DNA of 64,000 bases from Actinomycetota bacterium (GTDB lineage Bacteria > Actinomycetota > CADDZG01 > JAHWKV01), in contig JAHWKU010000003.1 of the NCBI GenBank assembly GCA_019347715.1, positions 120,871 through 184,870 of the forward strand. Reading direction: 5' to 3'. Below, piece by piece: positions 7,377-15,485 of this stretch (its first letter is position 1; the number at the start of each line of letters is the position of its first letter). A program made the position numbers and the translations under genes. The notes under the pieces are model-generated. The model saw only the letters and a program-made list of their open reading frames with translations. It ran no database searches and had not been told where the DNA came from.

Positions 7377-8808
7377 GCCAACGCTCGAAGAGCTTGCCCG
7401 TGAGAAGACCGACCTCCGGAAGGAGGACGTCGAGCATCTCCATGAATTGCTCGGTTCGTGGCAGCTGCTTGCCGACTTGTCCTTCGCCGACCTTCTCTTG
7501 TGGTGCCCCCTTTCCGATAAGGAGGGATTCGTTTGTGTTGCCCAGATGCGTCCCTATACCGCCCAGACCCTCCATCCAGAGGACGTCTTCGGGACGATAG
7601 TGCGCCCAGAGGAAATTCCGGTGATCGACCGCGCCTTTGCCGAGGGAAAGACATGGAGAAGAGATGATCCGGTCCTGATCGACGGTGTTCCCGTGAGAAT
7701 GGAGGGAGTTCCACTAAAGGGAGATCTCGGAACCGTTGCGATCATCACCAAGGAGGGGGCGCCGCTTACTAATCGCCGCCCCGGTCGGCTCGAACAGAAC
7801 TATATGGAGTGCGCGTCTGCCCTGAGCCGGATGGTTCAGGAGGGGCGGTTTCCTTTTAGGGGGAAGTCTTTGAGCGCAGAAGGGGCCCCCCGTGTTGGTG
7901 ACGGACTGTTCCGCTTGGACCTCGATAGGAGGGTCCTGTATGCCAGTCCGAACGCACTGTCCGCATATCGGAGGCTTGGGATTTCAGGCAACATCGAGGG
8001 AGAGACTCTCGAAGGTCTTGGCCTCGATACGACCGGTGTCCTCGACGCCCTCGCTCTCGGCAGGCCGATCGTAAATGAGATCGAAGTGGAAACGACTGTA
8101 GTTGCTCAAAGAGTGATCCCTTTCATTAAAGACGGTATCGCCACGGGGGCCATGATGTTGGTTCGGGATGTCACCGAGCTTCGGCACCGGGAGAGGATGC
8201 TGCGACGTAAGGAAGCGGTTATTCAGGAGATCCATCACCGAGTCAAAAACAATCTCCAAACCATCGCGAGTCTTCTTCGGGTCCAAGCGCGAAGGAGCAG
8301 CTCCGAAGAGACCCGGGGCGAGCTCGAAGAGGCGGTCAGGCGCATAGCGTCTATAGCAGTCGTCCATGAAACCCTTTCGCGAGACCCGGGAGAGCAGGTG
8401 AGGTTTTCGGAGGTGGCTCGTCAGATAATCAAGATGGTGGCCGACGGGGTGAGCGAACCCAGGGCGGTGGCCATTTCCTTTGAAGGAGACCCAGGGGAGC
8501 TTCCGGCTGAGCTTGCCACGCCTCTCGCGGTCGTTCTAATCGAGCTTCTGCAAAATGCAGCACAGCATGCGTTCGATTCGCAGGGAGGATCGGTGAAGGT
8601 CACGGCTTCCCGGAAGCGAGGCACCCTCCAGCTGATCGTGGCGGACGACGGGAAGGGATTTTCTTCTGGCTCGGAGCCCATGAGCGGGCTCGGACTTCAG
8701 ATCGTGAGGGCTCTCGTGGAAGATGAGCTGGCTGGAAGTCTCGTCATGAGTGACGAGACAGGGACCACAGTGAGCTTGGAAGTCCCGGTGACAAGGAAAG
8801 CTCGATAG
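7375..8808 (+). CDS. pdtaS: PdtaS-type sensor histidine kinase (GAF-PAS-HisKA_2-HATPase)
   Basis: 477 residues from a TTG whose first residues (LGSWQLLADLSFADLLLW) match the N-terminal GAF region of mycobacterial PdtaS. A PAS domain follows at about 170-275 (FRLDLDRRVLYASPNALSAY), then the phosphoacceptor EIHHRVKNNLQ with His near 287 and the ATPase G boxes VVADDGKGF and GLGLQIVRALV. PdtaS is a soluble kinase reported to respond to nitric oxide/copper and c-di-GMP and to signal to the ANTAR protein PdtaR; no PdtaR is in the window. A biotin carrier gene on the same strand and convergent whiB flank it, as I recall for M. tuberculosis Rv3219-Rv3221c, though CAP and methyltransferase genes intervene here. 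Confidence 0.88.
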   Translation: MPTLEELAREKTDLRKEDVEHLHELLGSWQLLADLSFADLLLWCPLSDKEGFVCVAQMRPYTAQTLHPEDVFGTIVRPEEIPVIDRAFAEGKTWRRDDPVLIDGVPVRMEGVPLKGDLGTVAIITKEGAPLTNRRPGRLEQNYMECASALSRMVQEGRFPFRGKSLSAEGAPRVGDGLFRLDLDRRVLYASPNALSAYRRLGISGNIEGETLEGLGLDTTGVLDALALGRPIVNEIEVETTVVAQRVIPFIKDGIATGAMMLVRDVTELRHRERMLRRKEAVIQEIHHRVKNNLQTIASLLRVQARRSSSEETRGELEEAVRRIASIAVVHETLSRDPGEQVRFSEVARQIIKMVADGVSEPRAVAISFEGDPGELPAELATPLAVVLIELLQNAAQHAFDSQGGSVKVTASRKRGTLQLIVADDGKGFSSGSEPMSGLGLQIVRALVEDELAGSLVMSDETGTTVSLEVPVTRKAR

Positions 8809-8828
8809 CCGGCAGTCTTCCCGATGGT

Positions 8829-9632
8829 TTAGGGCTTTACGCCGAACCCACAGACGGCTTCGGCGGGAAAGTTTGCCCTGCCGTCAGCACCGATGAACGA
8901 TGCGGCCATGTCCCGGCCCGATTGCTTGACTGCCGCGGCTTCCTCATCCGACAGGCTCGAAAACACGGCTTTGAGAGGAGCGGCAAGATCGAGCTGGCGG
9001 CTCCAGTATTCGTCGAAGTCAGAGGCAGGCATCTCAGTTGCTACTGTGTCCGTCTTCACCTCGATAAACCCGGAGGCCTCCAGTAAGTCCCTGACCACCT
9101 CAGGTTGCGAGAGCGAGAATAGGCCTCCCGGCTCAAATGGATTGCCTCCAGGCGATTTGCCGTGCTGGGTCAGTGCCAATCCGATGATGGATACCCACGG
9201 GTTGCGGTCGGGCCCTGCCCAGGTCGCGATGGCAAATTTTCCTCCCGGGCGAAGCACTCGTAAGACCTCCCGGCATGCCAGCGCCGCGTCCGGGACGAGC
9301 ATCAGCCCGAAACGGAAGGTGGCTCCGTCGACCGAGCCGTCTGGGAGCTCGATTTTCTGAGCGTCGATGACCTGATAATCGACGTTGGTAAAACCTGCCG
9401 ACTGGATGCGTCCCCTTGCCGCCTCGACCATCTCTGGCACTAGATCAGAGGTTATGACCTTGCCGCTGGACCCGGTTTTCTCGGCGATTGCGATGCTGGT
9501 CGATCCTGGGCCGGCTCCCAGGTCGAGGTAGGTGCCGCCCGGGTTGGGATCGAGTCGTTCCATCAGCCACTTCTGGATCGGCTCGCCAGTGGCGTCGATG
9601 TAGGCAGAGTGTGCCAGCCAGGCGTCGGCCAC
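8829..9632 (-). CDS. Class I SAM-dependent methyltransferase
   Basis: 267 residues from a GTG at 9632. The Rossmann motif I is YLDLGAGPGSTSIAIAE, motif II region DLVPEMVEAARGR, and post-motif VDGATFRFGLMLVPD resembles UbiE/MenG-like enzymes; the substrate is unknown. The reading frame stays open upstream and encodes ISSDISWSEVADAW, whose WSxVAxxW pattern is typical of the family start. GGAGG at 9666-9670 (inside the whiB stop region) lies 6 bases before an ATA at 9659. Translation may therefore begin at that unusual ATA codon, adding nine residues. Probably co-transcribed with whiB. Confidence 0.8.
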   Translation of the reverse strand: MADAWLAHSAYIDATGEPIQKWLMERLDPNPGGTYLDLGAGPGSTSIAIAEKTGSSGKVITSDLVPEMVEAARGRIQSAGFTNVDYQVIDAQKIELPDGSVDGATFRFGLMLVPDAALACREVLRVLRPGGKFAIATWAGPDRNPWVSIIGLALTQHGKSPGGNPFEPGGLFSLSQPEVVRDLLEASGFIEVKTDTVATEMPASDFDEYWSRQLDLAAPLKAVFSSLSDEEAAAVKQSGRDMAASFIGADGRANFPAEAVCGFGVKP

Positions 9633-9662
9633 CTCGGACCAACTGATGTCGGAGCTTATCTC

Positions 9663-10043
9663 TTACCTCCGGACGGCGGCGAGCTTTCGTCTCTCGCGCT
9701 GGATCAGCTTGCGCTCCTCTTCGGATAGGCCTCCCCAGACTCCTGAATCCTGGTTGGTTTCGAGCGCCCATTCCAGGCACTGCTTGCGAACGAGGCACGG
9801 GTGACAGAAGGCCTTCGCCTCCTGGGCCTGGTCGACTGCAGGTCCAGTGGTGCCGACTGGGAAAAATATCTCGGGGTCAGAGACTTCCTTGCACGCAGCC
9901 CGCTGGCGCCAGTCGCTCTCGGCGCAAGATCCGGGTTCGAGGTAGAAGGTGACTTCCTTCACGAGAACCGGCAGGATAATCGCCTCTTGTTGACCTCGGC
10001 AATACTTCTGGAAGGTTTTTCCCAGAATCTTTTCTCCCCGCAT
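9663..10043 (-). CDS. whiB1: WhiB1-type iron-sulfur transcription factor
   Basis: 126 residues from the ATG at 10043, which has AGGAG six bases upstream; a longer frame to 10157 lacks such a site. The WhiB domain is in the C-terminal two thirds: four cysteines at 51, 80, 83 and 89 (C-x28-C-x2-C-x5-C) for a [4Fe-4S] cluster, PEIFFPVGTTGPA, the GVWGGLSEEER turn, and a basic tail QRERRKLAAVRR for DNA contact. WhiB1 is an essential nitric-oxide-responsive regulator that binds SigA in mycobacteria. The 45-residue N-terminal extension is not part of the core fold. Its neighbour pdtaS supports the WhiB1 assignment. Confidence 0.88.
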   Translation of the reverse strand: MRGEKILGKTFQKYCRGQQEAIILPVLVKEVTFYLEPGSCAESDWRQRAACKEVSDPEIFFPVGTTGPAVDQAQEAKAFCHPCLVRKQCLEWALETNQDSGVWGGLSEEERKLIQRERRKLAAVRR

Positions 10044-10083
10044 GACATGCTCCTGCCGAACGAGCCAATTCGGTCTGGGAGGG

Positions 10084-10526
10084 ATGTTGCGTCCGTTGAT
10101 CATTGCACACAAGGGGGCATCAAAGCGCGCTCCTGAGAATACCCTCGAGGCGTTCAAACTTGCGCGGGAACTCGGGGCCGATTGGCTCGACCCATCCCTT
10201 CTTTGGCCCAGGCGCTGGACGCCTGCGCCGGGATGGGTGTCAACCTGGAGATCAAAGGCCCCGCGGACCCTCGACTAGTGGCGGCTGAAGTGGCCCAGGA
10301 CCTCGATGGGAGGGAGGGCCCTTTCGTGGTATCCAGCTTCTGGCCGCCCATCGTCGAGGACCCTGCGGTCTCCGGGGAAACGGTCGCCTTGGCCAGAGCT
10401 GCCGGTGTCGGAATAGTGCCCTGGACGGTGGACGATCCATCTCGGCTGAGAGAGCTTGCAGGCTTTGGAGTAACGGGACTGATCACCAACGAACCGGATG
10501 TCGCGGGGTCGGCTCTCGCCGGCTGA
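10084..10526 (+). pseudogene. Glycerophosphodiester phosphodiesterase remnant (frameshift and deletions)
   Basis: Two pieces of a GDPD protein lie in different frames. 10084-10185 (frame 1) encodes the N-terminus IIAHKGASKRAPENTLEAF through GADW. From about 10186 the match continues in frame 3 with PSLAQALDACAGMGVNLEIK, FVVSSF and WTVDDPSRLRELAGFGVTGLITNEPD. The metal-binding ELDV and HHD segments between the pieces are gone. A second in-frame gap lies after VVSSF, so the total is about 145 codons instead of the usual 230-250. Its start is only 40 bases from the divergent whiB start. Most likely a decaying gene; an assembly error could explain the frameshift but less easily two deletions. Confidence 0.75.
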
Positions 10527-10529
10527 CGT

Positions 10530-12644
10530 TTAGCTTGGCGACGGGGCCGGAGATGGGCTGGATTGCGGCGATTCTTCCGGCGCGGGGGAAGCGGCTGGAT
10601 CTGGGGTGACGGTGTCGGTTGCGGTTGAGGTCGGGGTCACGGGGGCCGGAGAGGGCTGCGGAGGAGGCGACGGGCAGGTGTGTGTCGGCGCCAGCTGTCT
10701 CAACATCCTCACCTCCTGGCTCCCCGAACAGTAAGGGCCTGCCAGCAATCCGGTGACGGGGTCAATGTGCACCGTGATCACATCGGATGCTGGGAGTTCG
10801 AACGGCAGCGGAGGCTTTCCGGCGAGGGCTTCTTCCATGAAGATCCGCCAGATCATCGCGGGGAAGGTTCCTCCAAAAACCCGGATTCCGTGGACGTTGG
10901 TCATCGGGATCTGTCCTTCCGGGTACCCGACCCAAACCGCGGTCACTAGGTCCGGGGTATAGCCGACGAACCACGCGTCGGCGTAGTTCTGCGAGGTTCC
11001 TGTCTTGCCTGCCGCGGGCCTTCCGATTTGCGCGCGGGTCCCCGTTCCGCGCTCGATCACGCGAGTGAGCATGTCGGTGATCAGCCAGGCAATACCGGGG
11101 TCGAGCACCCGGCGCGCATCGGCTTGCGGTTTGAGAGATCCCCCAGTCGGCAGATCTACCTCCAAGATCGGAGAAGGTGGAACATGCGTGCCGTAATTGG
11201 CAAGTGTGCCGTAGGCCGAGGCCATGTCGAGGGGCGATACCTCCATCGGCCCAAGTGGCAGCGAAGGCTCGGGCAGCAAGGGATGGGTTATCCCCATGCG
11301 CTTCGCCATACCCGCGACTCTGGCGTTGCCTATGTCCTGGCCGACGCGCACGAACACCGTGTTCACGGAATGGATCGTCGCGGTCTCGAGTGTCATCGGG
11401 CCTCCGCCACTTCCTTCGCTGTTGCGAGGGCAGTAAGGGGGAGCGCCTCGTCTTCGGATGCAGATGCGCCCAGAGGAGTAAACCGAGTTCGATCTCTTTC
11501 CGTCTTCGAAAGCGGCAGCCAGCACGAATGCCTTGAATGCAGACCCAGCCTGCCGGCCGGATCCGCCACCTTTCTTGCCGAGCGCGAGGTTCACCTGAGA
11601 GGTCGCAAAGTCGCGTCCTCCGACCATCGCCACCACTTTTCCAGTGCGCGGGTCGAGTGCTACGAGGGCAACCTCCGGGTCCCCGGGCCTTCCCAGCACG
11701 CCGGCGATGGCCCTTCTGGCAGCATCCTGCAGACGAAGGTCGATTGAAGTCTTCACTTCGACTCCCCCCTGGAACAGCAAACTCGCACGGTCGGCTTCCT
11801 CCGCGCCGAAGGCAGGGTTTTCGATGATCGATTGTTTGACGTAATCCACGATGAAGGGCTCGCGGAACTCTCTTATGGGGGGATCCGTGATTCCAAGGGG
11901 GGCCAGCTTTGCTTCCTCGGCTTCGGTTGCCGAGATCTTCGAGTCCGCACGCATGCGATCGAGAACATGATTTCGCCTAGCAGTCGCACTGTCGGGTGAA
12001 CGTCTTGGGTTGTGCGATTCAGGGGCTTGAATCACCCCAGCCAGTAAGGCCGCCTCAGCGAGAGTAAGTTGCGAGACTTCCTTTCGAAAGAATGTCTCTG
12101 CTGCGGCTTTTACACCGTAAGCGCCGTCGCCGAAATAGACGGTGTTCAGATATCTCTCCAGGATCTCTTGCTTCGAGTACTTCTGTTCGAGCTTCCATGC
12201 GAGTTGAGCTTCGATCACCTTTTGCTGGAAGCTCTGGGGTCGGTTGACGGGGAAATAGATGTTCTTCACATACTGCTGGGTGATCGTGCTTCCACCCTGA
12301 ACAACGGTGTCCGCTGCAACGTTTCTGATCGCTGCGCGGGTGATCGCTTTGGCGTCGAATCCCTGGTGTGACCAGAACCGCTGATCCTCGACGGCTACGA
12401 CTGCTTGCTGCATCGGCTTGGGGATGTCTTTGAGAAATACGGTCTGGCGGTTTTCGGTGAACAAAGTAGCGAGGGTGGTGCCGTCGGCGGCAAGGATTCT
12501 GGATCTCTGAGCCAGGGGATGGGGAGGGGGTTCCTGGATTCGCGGGGGCCGTACGCACCCGCCCATGAGGCTCAGCGCGAGAAGAAGAGTCGTACCCTTC
12601 AAGCACGCATTTCTTGCCACATAAACTAATCGGCGTGCTTCCAA
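10530..12644 (-). CDS. Class A penicillin-binding protein with a lipobox
   Basis: 704 residues. The N-terminus has a basic stretch, a short hydrophobic run and LMGGC with Cys30, which fits the bacterial lipobox rule; class A PBPs normally keep an uncleaved transmembrane anchor, so this one may be a lipoprotein. The glycosyltransferase domain shows VEDQRFWSHQGFD and GGSTITQQYVKN. The transpeptidase domain shows the nucleophile in GSAFKAF (Ser368), SVN near 430 and KTGTS (Lys547). A Pro/Ser/Thr-rich tail follows. It polymerises and crosslinks peptidoglycan outside the membrane. The first codon is probably TTG; GTG at 12623 is an alternative. It starts over the divergent ligase start. Confidence 0.88.
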   Translation of the reverse strand: MEARRLVYVARNACLKGTTLLLALSLMGGCVRPPRIQEPPPHPLAQRSRILAADGTTLATLFTENRQTVFLKDIPKPMQQAVVAVEDQRFWSHQGFDAKAITRAAIRNVAADTVVQGGSTITQQYVKNIYFPVNRPQSFQQKVIEAQLAWKLEQKYSKQEILERYLNTVYFGDGAYGVKAAAETFFRKEVSQLTLAEAALLAGVIQAPESHNPRRSPDSATARRNHVLDRMRADSKISATEAEEAKLAPLGITDPPIREFREPFIVDYVKQSIIENPAFGAEEADRASLLFQGGVEVKTSIDLRLQDAARRAIAGVLGRPGDPEVALVALDPRTGKVVAMVGGRDFATSQVNLALGKKGGGSGRQAGSAFKAFVLAAAFEDGKRSNSVYSSGRICIRRRGAPPYCPRNSEGSGGGPMTLETATIHSVNTVFVRVGQDIGNARVAGMAKRMGITHPLLPEPSLPLGPMEVSPLDMASAYGTLANYGTHVPPSPILEVDLPTGGSLKPQADARRVLDPGIAWLITDMLTRVIERGTGTRAQIGRPAAGKTGTSQNYADAWFVGYTPDLVTAVWVGYPEGQIPMTNVHGIRVFGGTFPAMIWRIFMEEALAGKPPLPFELPASDVITVHIDPVTGLLAGPYCSGSQEVRMLRQLAPTHTCPSPPPQPSPAPVTPTSTATDTVTPDPAASPAPEESPQSSPSPAPSPS

Positions 12645-13594
12645 AGCCCTTTACGCCCATGATGGCGACCCTCGGAGAAAAGCCGTTCGATTCTCCCGAT
12701 CATCTCTTCGAAGTGAAGTGGGACGGAGTGCGGACTTTGGCGTTCTGCGAGGGGGGCCGCACGCGCCTGTTTGCTCGCAGCGGAAGGGAGGTCACTCATC
12801 AGTATCACGAGTTCTCCGATCTTCACACGAGGCTGAAAGTTAAGGAGGCAGTGTTCGATGGAGAGATCGTAGCCATGGATGAGCGCGGCCGCCCGTCTTT
12901 CGAGCGTCTGCAGTCCCGCATCAACCTTCAGAGGGATACAGACATCAGGCGAGGAATCGCAACTGTGCCGCTCGAACTGGTTATTTTCGATCTCGTATTC
13001 GCCGACTCAGAGTGGATCGGCGAGCTTCCTCTAGTACAGCGGATCGAACAGCTTCCATCTTCGATCAATTTTGGCGAGGGTGTGTTGCACTCCGAAGGGA
13101 TCCCCGATCAGGGAACGGCACTCTTCGAGGCAGCCAAGGAAAAGGGTCTCGAAGGGATCGTCGCAAAAAAGACACAGAGCATCTACGTGCCGGGACGCAG
13201 GACCAAGGACTGGATCAAGATCAAAGTGACCAAGCGCGCATCAGTTGTGATCGGGGGGCTCAGCCCTGGTGAGGGATCGCGCGGCAGCTCCTTCGGATCT
13301 CTCATGGTTGGCGCCTTCTCCGAAGATGGGCTGCAGTATCTCGGAAACGTTGGTACCGGCTTCACCGATCGCACTCTTGGCGTGCTGATATCTAAGCTTG
13401 CCGAGCTCGAATCTGCAAAAAGCCCATTCATGGAGACCCCCAGAATTAAGGGAGTTCGGTGGGTGAAGCCCACCTTGGTGGCCGAAGTGGAATACCGCGA
13501 GCTCACGAACGCACTGCGTCTGCGCGCCCCGTCGTTCAAGGGCCTGCGCGACGACATAACGCCCGAACAATGTCGCCTGGAGGACGTCGCTTAG
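12635..13594 (+). CDS. ATP-dependent DNA ligase (LigD ligase-domain type)
   Basis: About 319 residues from a GTG at 12635 (LPKPFTPMMATLGEKPF is a typical family start; ATG at 12659 is the alternative). Nucleotidyltransferase motifs are all visible: I in VKWDGVRTLAF (adenylated Lys), III in VFDGEIVAMD, IIIa in VIFDLVFAD, IV in EGIVAKK and V in RTKDWIKIK, followed by an OB fold. It corresponds to the stand-alone ligase part of LigD in non-homologous end joining. It ends 4 bases inside the convergent ku gene. The phosphoesterase and polymerase parts of LigD are separate genes at 36813 and 37310. Confidence 0.9.
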   Translation: MLPKPFTPMMATLGEKPFDSPDHLFEVKWDGVRTLAFCEGGRTRLFARSGREVTHQYHEFSDLHTRLKVKEAVFDGEIVAMDERGRPSFERLQSRINLQRDTDIRRGIATVPLELVIFDLVFADSEWIGELPLVQRIEQLPSSINFGEGVLHSEGIPDQGTALFEAAKEKGLEGIVAKKTQSIYVPGRRTKDWIKIKVTKRASVVIGGLSPGEGSRGSSFGSLMVGAFSEDGLQYLGNVGTGFTDRTLGVLISKLAELESAKSPFMETPRIKGVRWVKPTLVAEVEYRELTNALRLRAPSFKGLRDDITPEQCRLEDVA

Positions 13595-14385
13595 GTCTTG
13601 GCTTTTTCTTTCGTCTTGGACTTTGTCGCCTCGACGCTTGCCTTCAGGGCCTCCATCAGGTCCATCACTTGAGTGGGAGCCTTCTCGGGGGTGATTGCGA
13701 TCTCCTTGCCTTCCACCTTGGCCTGGACCGCTTCCTCTAGTCGCTGACGGTACTCATCGACGAACTCCTCCGGCTTGTACTCCTCCGAGAGGTTCTCGAT
13801 GAGGCTCTTGGCCATCTCTCGTTCTTTGTCCTGGATCTTCACATTCTTGTCGAGCTCTTCGAACTCCGGCTCTCGGATCTCGTCCGGCCAGTGCATGGTC
13901 TCGAGCACGAGGACGCCGTCTTTTACCCGAAGGGTGGCGAGCCGCTCCTTGTCTCTCAGCGTTATTTTCGCGAGGCCGACTTTTCCGGTCTGCTCGAGCG
14001 CCTCTTCCAGCAGCTTGTAGGCCTTCACGCCTGTGGGCTCGGGGGCGAGGTAGTAGGGGCGCTGGAAATACACCGGGTCGATCTTGTCGAGGTCTACGAA
14101 GTTTTCGATGTCGATCGCCTTGACGCTCTCGGTAGGGATCCTCCCCAGCTCCTCTTGAGTGAAGACCACGTACTGGTCCTTCTCGAATTCGTAGCCCTTC
14201 ACGATCTCGTCGTATGAGACCTCCTCGCCGCATTCCGCGCAGACGCGTTTGTAGCGAACCCGGCCGTTGTCCTTTTCGTGCAGCTGATTGAAGCTGATGT
14301 CCTTCTCCTCGATCGCGCCGTAAAGCCGCACCGGGATGGTGATCAGCCCAAAGGTGATTGCTCCGTTCCAAATCGACCTGGGCAT
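13591..14385 (-). CDS. ku: Ku protein, non-homologous end joining
   Basis: 264 residues, the normal bacterial Ku length. Seen: the start MPRSIWNGAITFGLITIPV, the zinc-ribbon-like CAECGEEV, the central KAIDIENFVDLDKIDPVYF, and a Lys-rich C-terminal tail (VEATKSKTKEKAKT) like the extensions that help DNA binding and LigD recruitment. Ku forms a homodimer ring on double-strand ends. GGAGGAG precedes the ATG. Upstream is a TGTCGTAC-N8-TAAGCT promoter shared in design with the divergent nurA operon, so it is probably damage-induced. Confidence 0.95.
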   Translation of the reverse strand: MPRSIWNGAITFGLITIPVRLYGAIEEKDISFNQLHEKDNGRVRYKRVCAECGEEVSYDEIVKGYEFEKDQYVVFTQEELGRIPTESVKAIDIENFVDLDKIDPVYFQRPYYLAPEPTGVKAYKLLEEALEQTGKVGLAKITLRDKERLATLRVKDGVLVLETMHWPDEIREPEFEELDKNVKIQDKEREMAKSLIENLSEEYKPEEFVDEYRQRLEEAVQAKVEGKEIAITPEKAPTQVMDLMEALKASVEATKSKTKEKAKT

Positions 14386-14423
14386 TGCTCCTCCTTCTTA
14401 ATTAGGGAAGTTTGTGACTCCAG

Positions 14424-14443
14424 CTTACCTATGGGGTACGACA
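14424..14443 (-). promoter_or_regulatory. PafBC-like promoter element for ku
   Basis: On the minus strand: TGTCGTAC (14443-14436), eight bases, then the -10 hexamer TAAGCT (14429-14424). This has the layout of the mycobacterial RecA-independent damage promoter (TTGTCRGTG-N8-TANNNT), matching its TGTC core and spacing but not its GTG end. Transcription would start near 14417, leaving a leader of about 32 bases with the ku ribosome binding site. The first 11 bases are repeated in inverted orientation at 14496-14506. Confidence 0.6.
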
Positions 14444-14495
14444 TCGCGGGGGCCGGGAAAAAAGTTTGCCCCAAATGGCCCAAACGCCGCTTGGC

Positions 14496-14517
14496 TGTCG
14501 TACCCCCTCGCTAGCAT
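14496..14517 (+). promoter_or_regulatory. PafBC-like promoter element for the nurA-herA-sbcDC operon
   Basis: TGTCGTAC (14496-14503), eight bases, then the -10 hexamer TAGCAT (14512-14517). It mirrors the ku element: GGGGTACGACA at 14433-14443 and TGTCGTACCCC at 14496-14506 are perfect inverted copies 52 bases apart. Six bases separate the -10 from the ATG of the mini-ORF at 14524, so the transcript is probably leaderless. Confidence 0.6.
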
Positions 14518-14523
14518 GGGGAC

Positions 14524-14547
14524 ATGAGGTCAGAAAGACGCTCTTGA
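14524..14547 (+). other. Leaderless mini-ORF overlapping the nurA start
   Basis: ATG plus six codons and TGA encode MRSERRS. The A of ATG is at the expected transcription start, 7 bases after the TAGCAT box. The TGA overlaps the TTG start of nurA by 4 bases (TTGA), and nurA has no well-placed ribosome binding site of its own. This suggests that leaderless initiation at 14524 delivers ribosomes to nurA by reinitiation. Confidence 0.45.
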
Positions 14548-15485
14548 GCGGTCAGATCTGGGTCGAAGCCTGGAATCCTGAATACGGATCCTCTTACGAA
14601 GTGGCCGCAGGCACGGCCCCCTCAGAGGAGGAAGTAGCCCCATTCGTCGAGCGCGAACGCGAAGCGTGGGAGCCGATCTCGCCCAGGGCTCAGGCATGGC
14701 CAGCCGTTGCCTTTCTCGACGGGGTGAGCCGAGTGGATGCCAGGGCATTTCTGGAGGGCTCGACTGGGACCATCCCCGGTATCTGCGGATCGGTCGGGAT
14801 AGGGACGGTCTTCTGCGACGGCGAGGCCAAATTCGGCCCGTGGCAAGTCCACCGCGCGGTTGTATTCGGGTCGGGCGAGGCCGGGGAGCTGCCCCCAATC
14901 TCTGAGTCGATCTCATATCGGAGCCGATCGATTCCGGGTACGCGGCCGGACGAGCTCCGCCTTGGGCTCGAGGCATTGCGCGCCGAACAGGAGGCCGAGA
15001 TGGCGAGGGTCCTCGCGCGCCAGGGGTGGATCGTCTTGGCCGATGGGGCCCTCGGAGTCTTGGAGCCATTCGACGTCGTTGGCCTCATCAAAAGTCATCA
15101 GAAGGCATATCTCGAAGCCGATCTCGAACCAGTCGTAAGAGCACTCGCGCCGGGGCAGCGCACTCCGATCTTTTCTTTTGGAGTCATACGGCCCCGATAT
15201 TCGTGGTACCTGCGGCTTGCCGATGCGACTGGGCATCACCCATGGGCCGCCATCGCGCGCTGCGAAGTGAGCGCCGCGGTCTCTCTCGAACGGGCTGCAG
15301 AACTGGCGGATCTGGTCACTCAGCATCTGCCGAGGTTTGCATCGAAGCCTTTCTGGGACTCGAGGGCTCCTCAGAACCTGGTTCCGATCGCAACCCTGGA
15401 GCGCCGGCTGTGGCATTTGCTCGGCGACAGGGAACTCGTTTACCGAAAGATCCGTTCAGCCCTTATGCGCGGGAGGGCGGCTTGA
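14544..15485 (+). CDS. nurA: NurA-domain 5'-3' nuclease
   Basis: About 313 residues from the TTG at 14544 (start uncertain; the frame is open to 14466). NurA-type motifs: AVAFLDGVSRVDARAF near residue 55 with the first acidic residue, VLADGALG near 167 with the second, GLIKSHQKAYLE, and late HPWAAIARCEVSAA for the C-terminal acidic/arginine cluster. NurA nucleases work with the HerA translocase to resect DNA ends alongside Mre11-Rad50, and here all four genes follow one another. The system is best known in archaea. The stop overlaps the herA start (TTGA). Confidence 0.78.
   Translation: MSGQIWVEAWNPEYGSSYEVAAGTAPSEEEVAPFVEREREAWEPISPRAQAWPAVAFLDGVSRVDARAFLEGSTGTIPGICGSVGIGTVFCDGEAKFGPWQVHRAVVFGSGEAGELPPISESISYRSRSIPGTRPDELRLGLEALRAEQEAEMARVLARQGWIVLADGALGVLEPFDVVGLIKSHQKAYLEADLEPVVRALAPGQRTPIFSFGVIRPRYSWYLRLADATGHHPWAAIARCEVSAAVSLERAAELADLVTQHLPRFASKPFWDSRAPQNLVPIATLERRLWHLLGDRELVYRKIRSALMRGRAA

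Noticed and set aside
10044..10157. Longer WhiB start at 10157
   Set aside because: The extra 38 residues overlap the GDPD remnant and lack a ribosome binding site, while ATG 10043 has AGGAG at six bases.
15026..15481. N-terminal extension of HerA by about 150 codons
   Set aside because: The upstream part is an alternative frame of nurA; the TTG at 15482 overlaps the nurA stop and begins the HAS-barrel motif.
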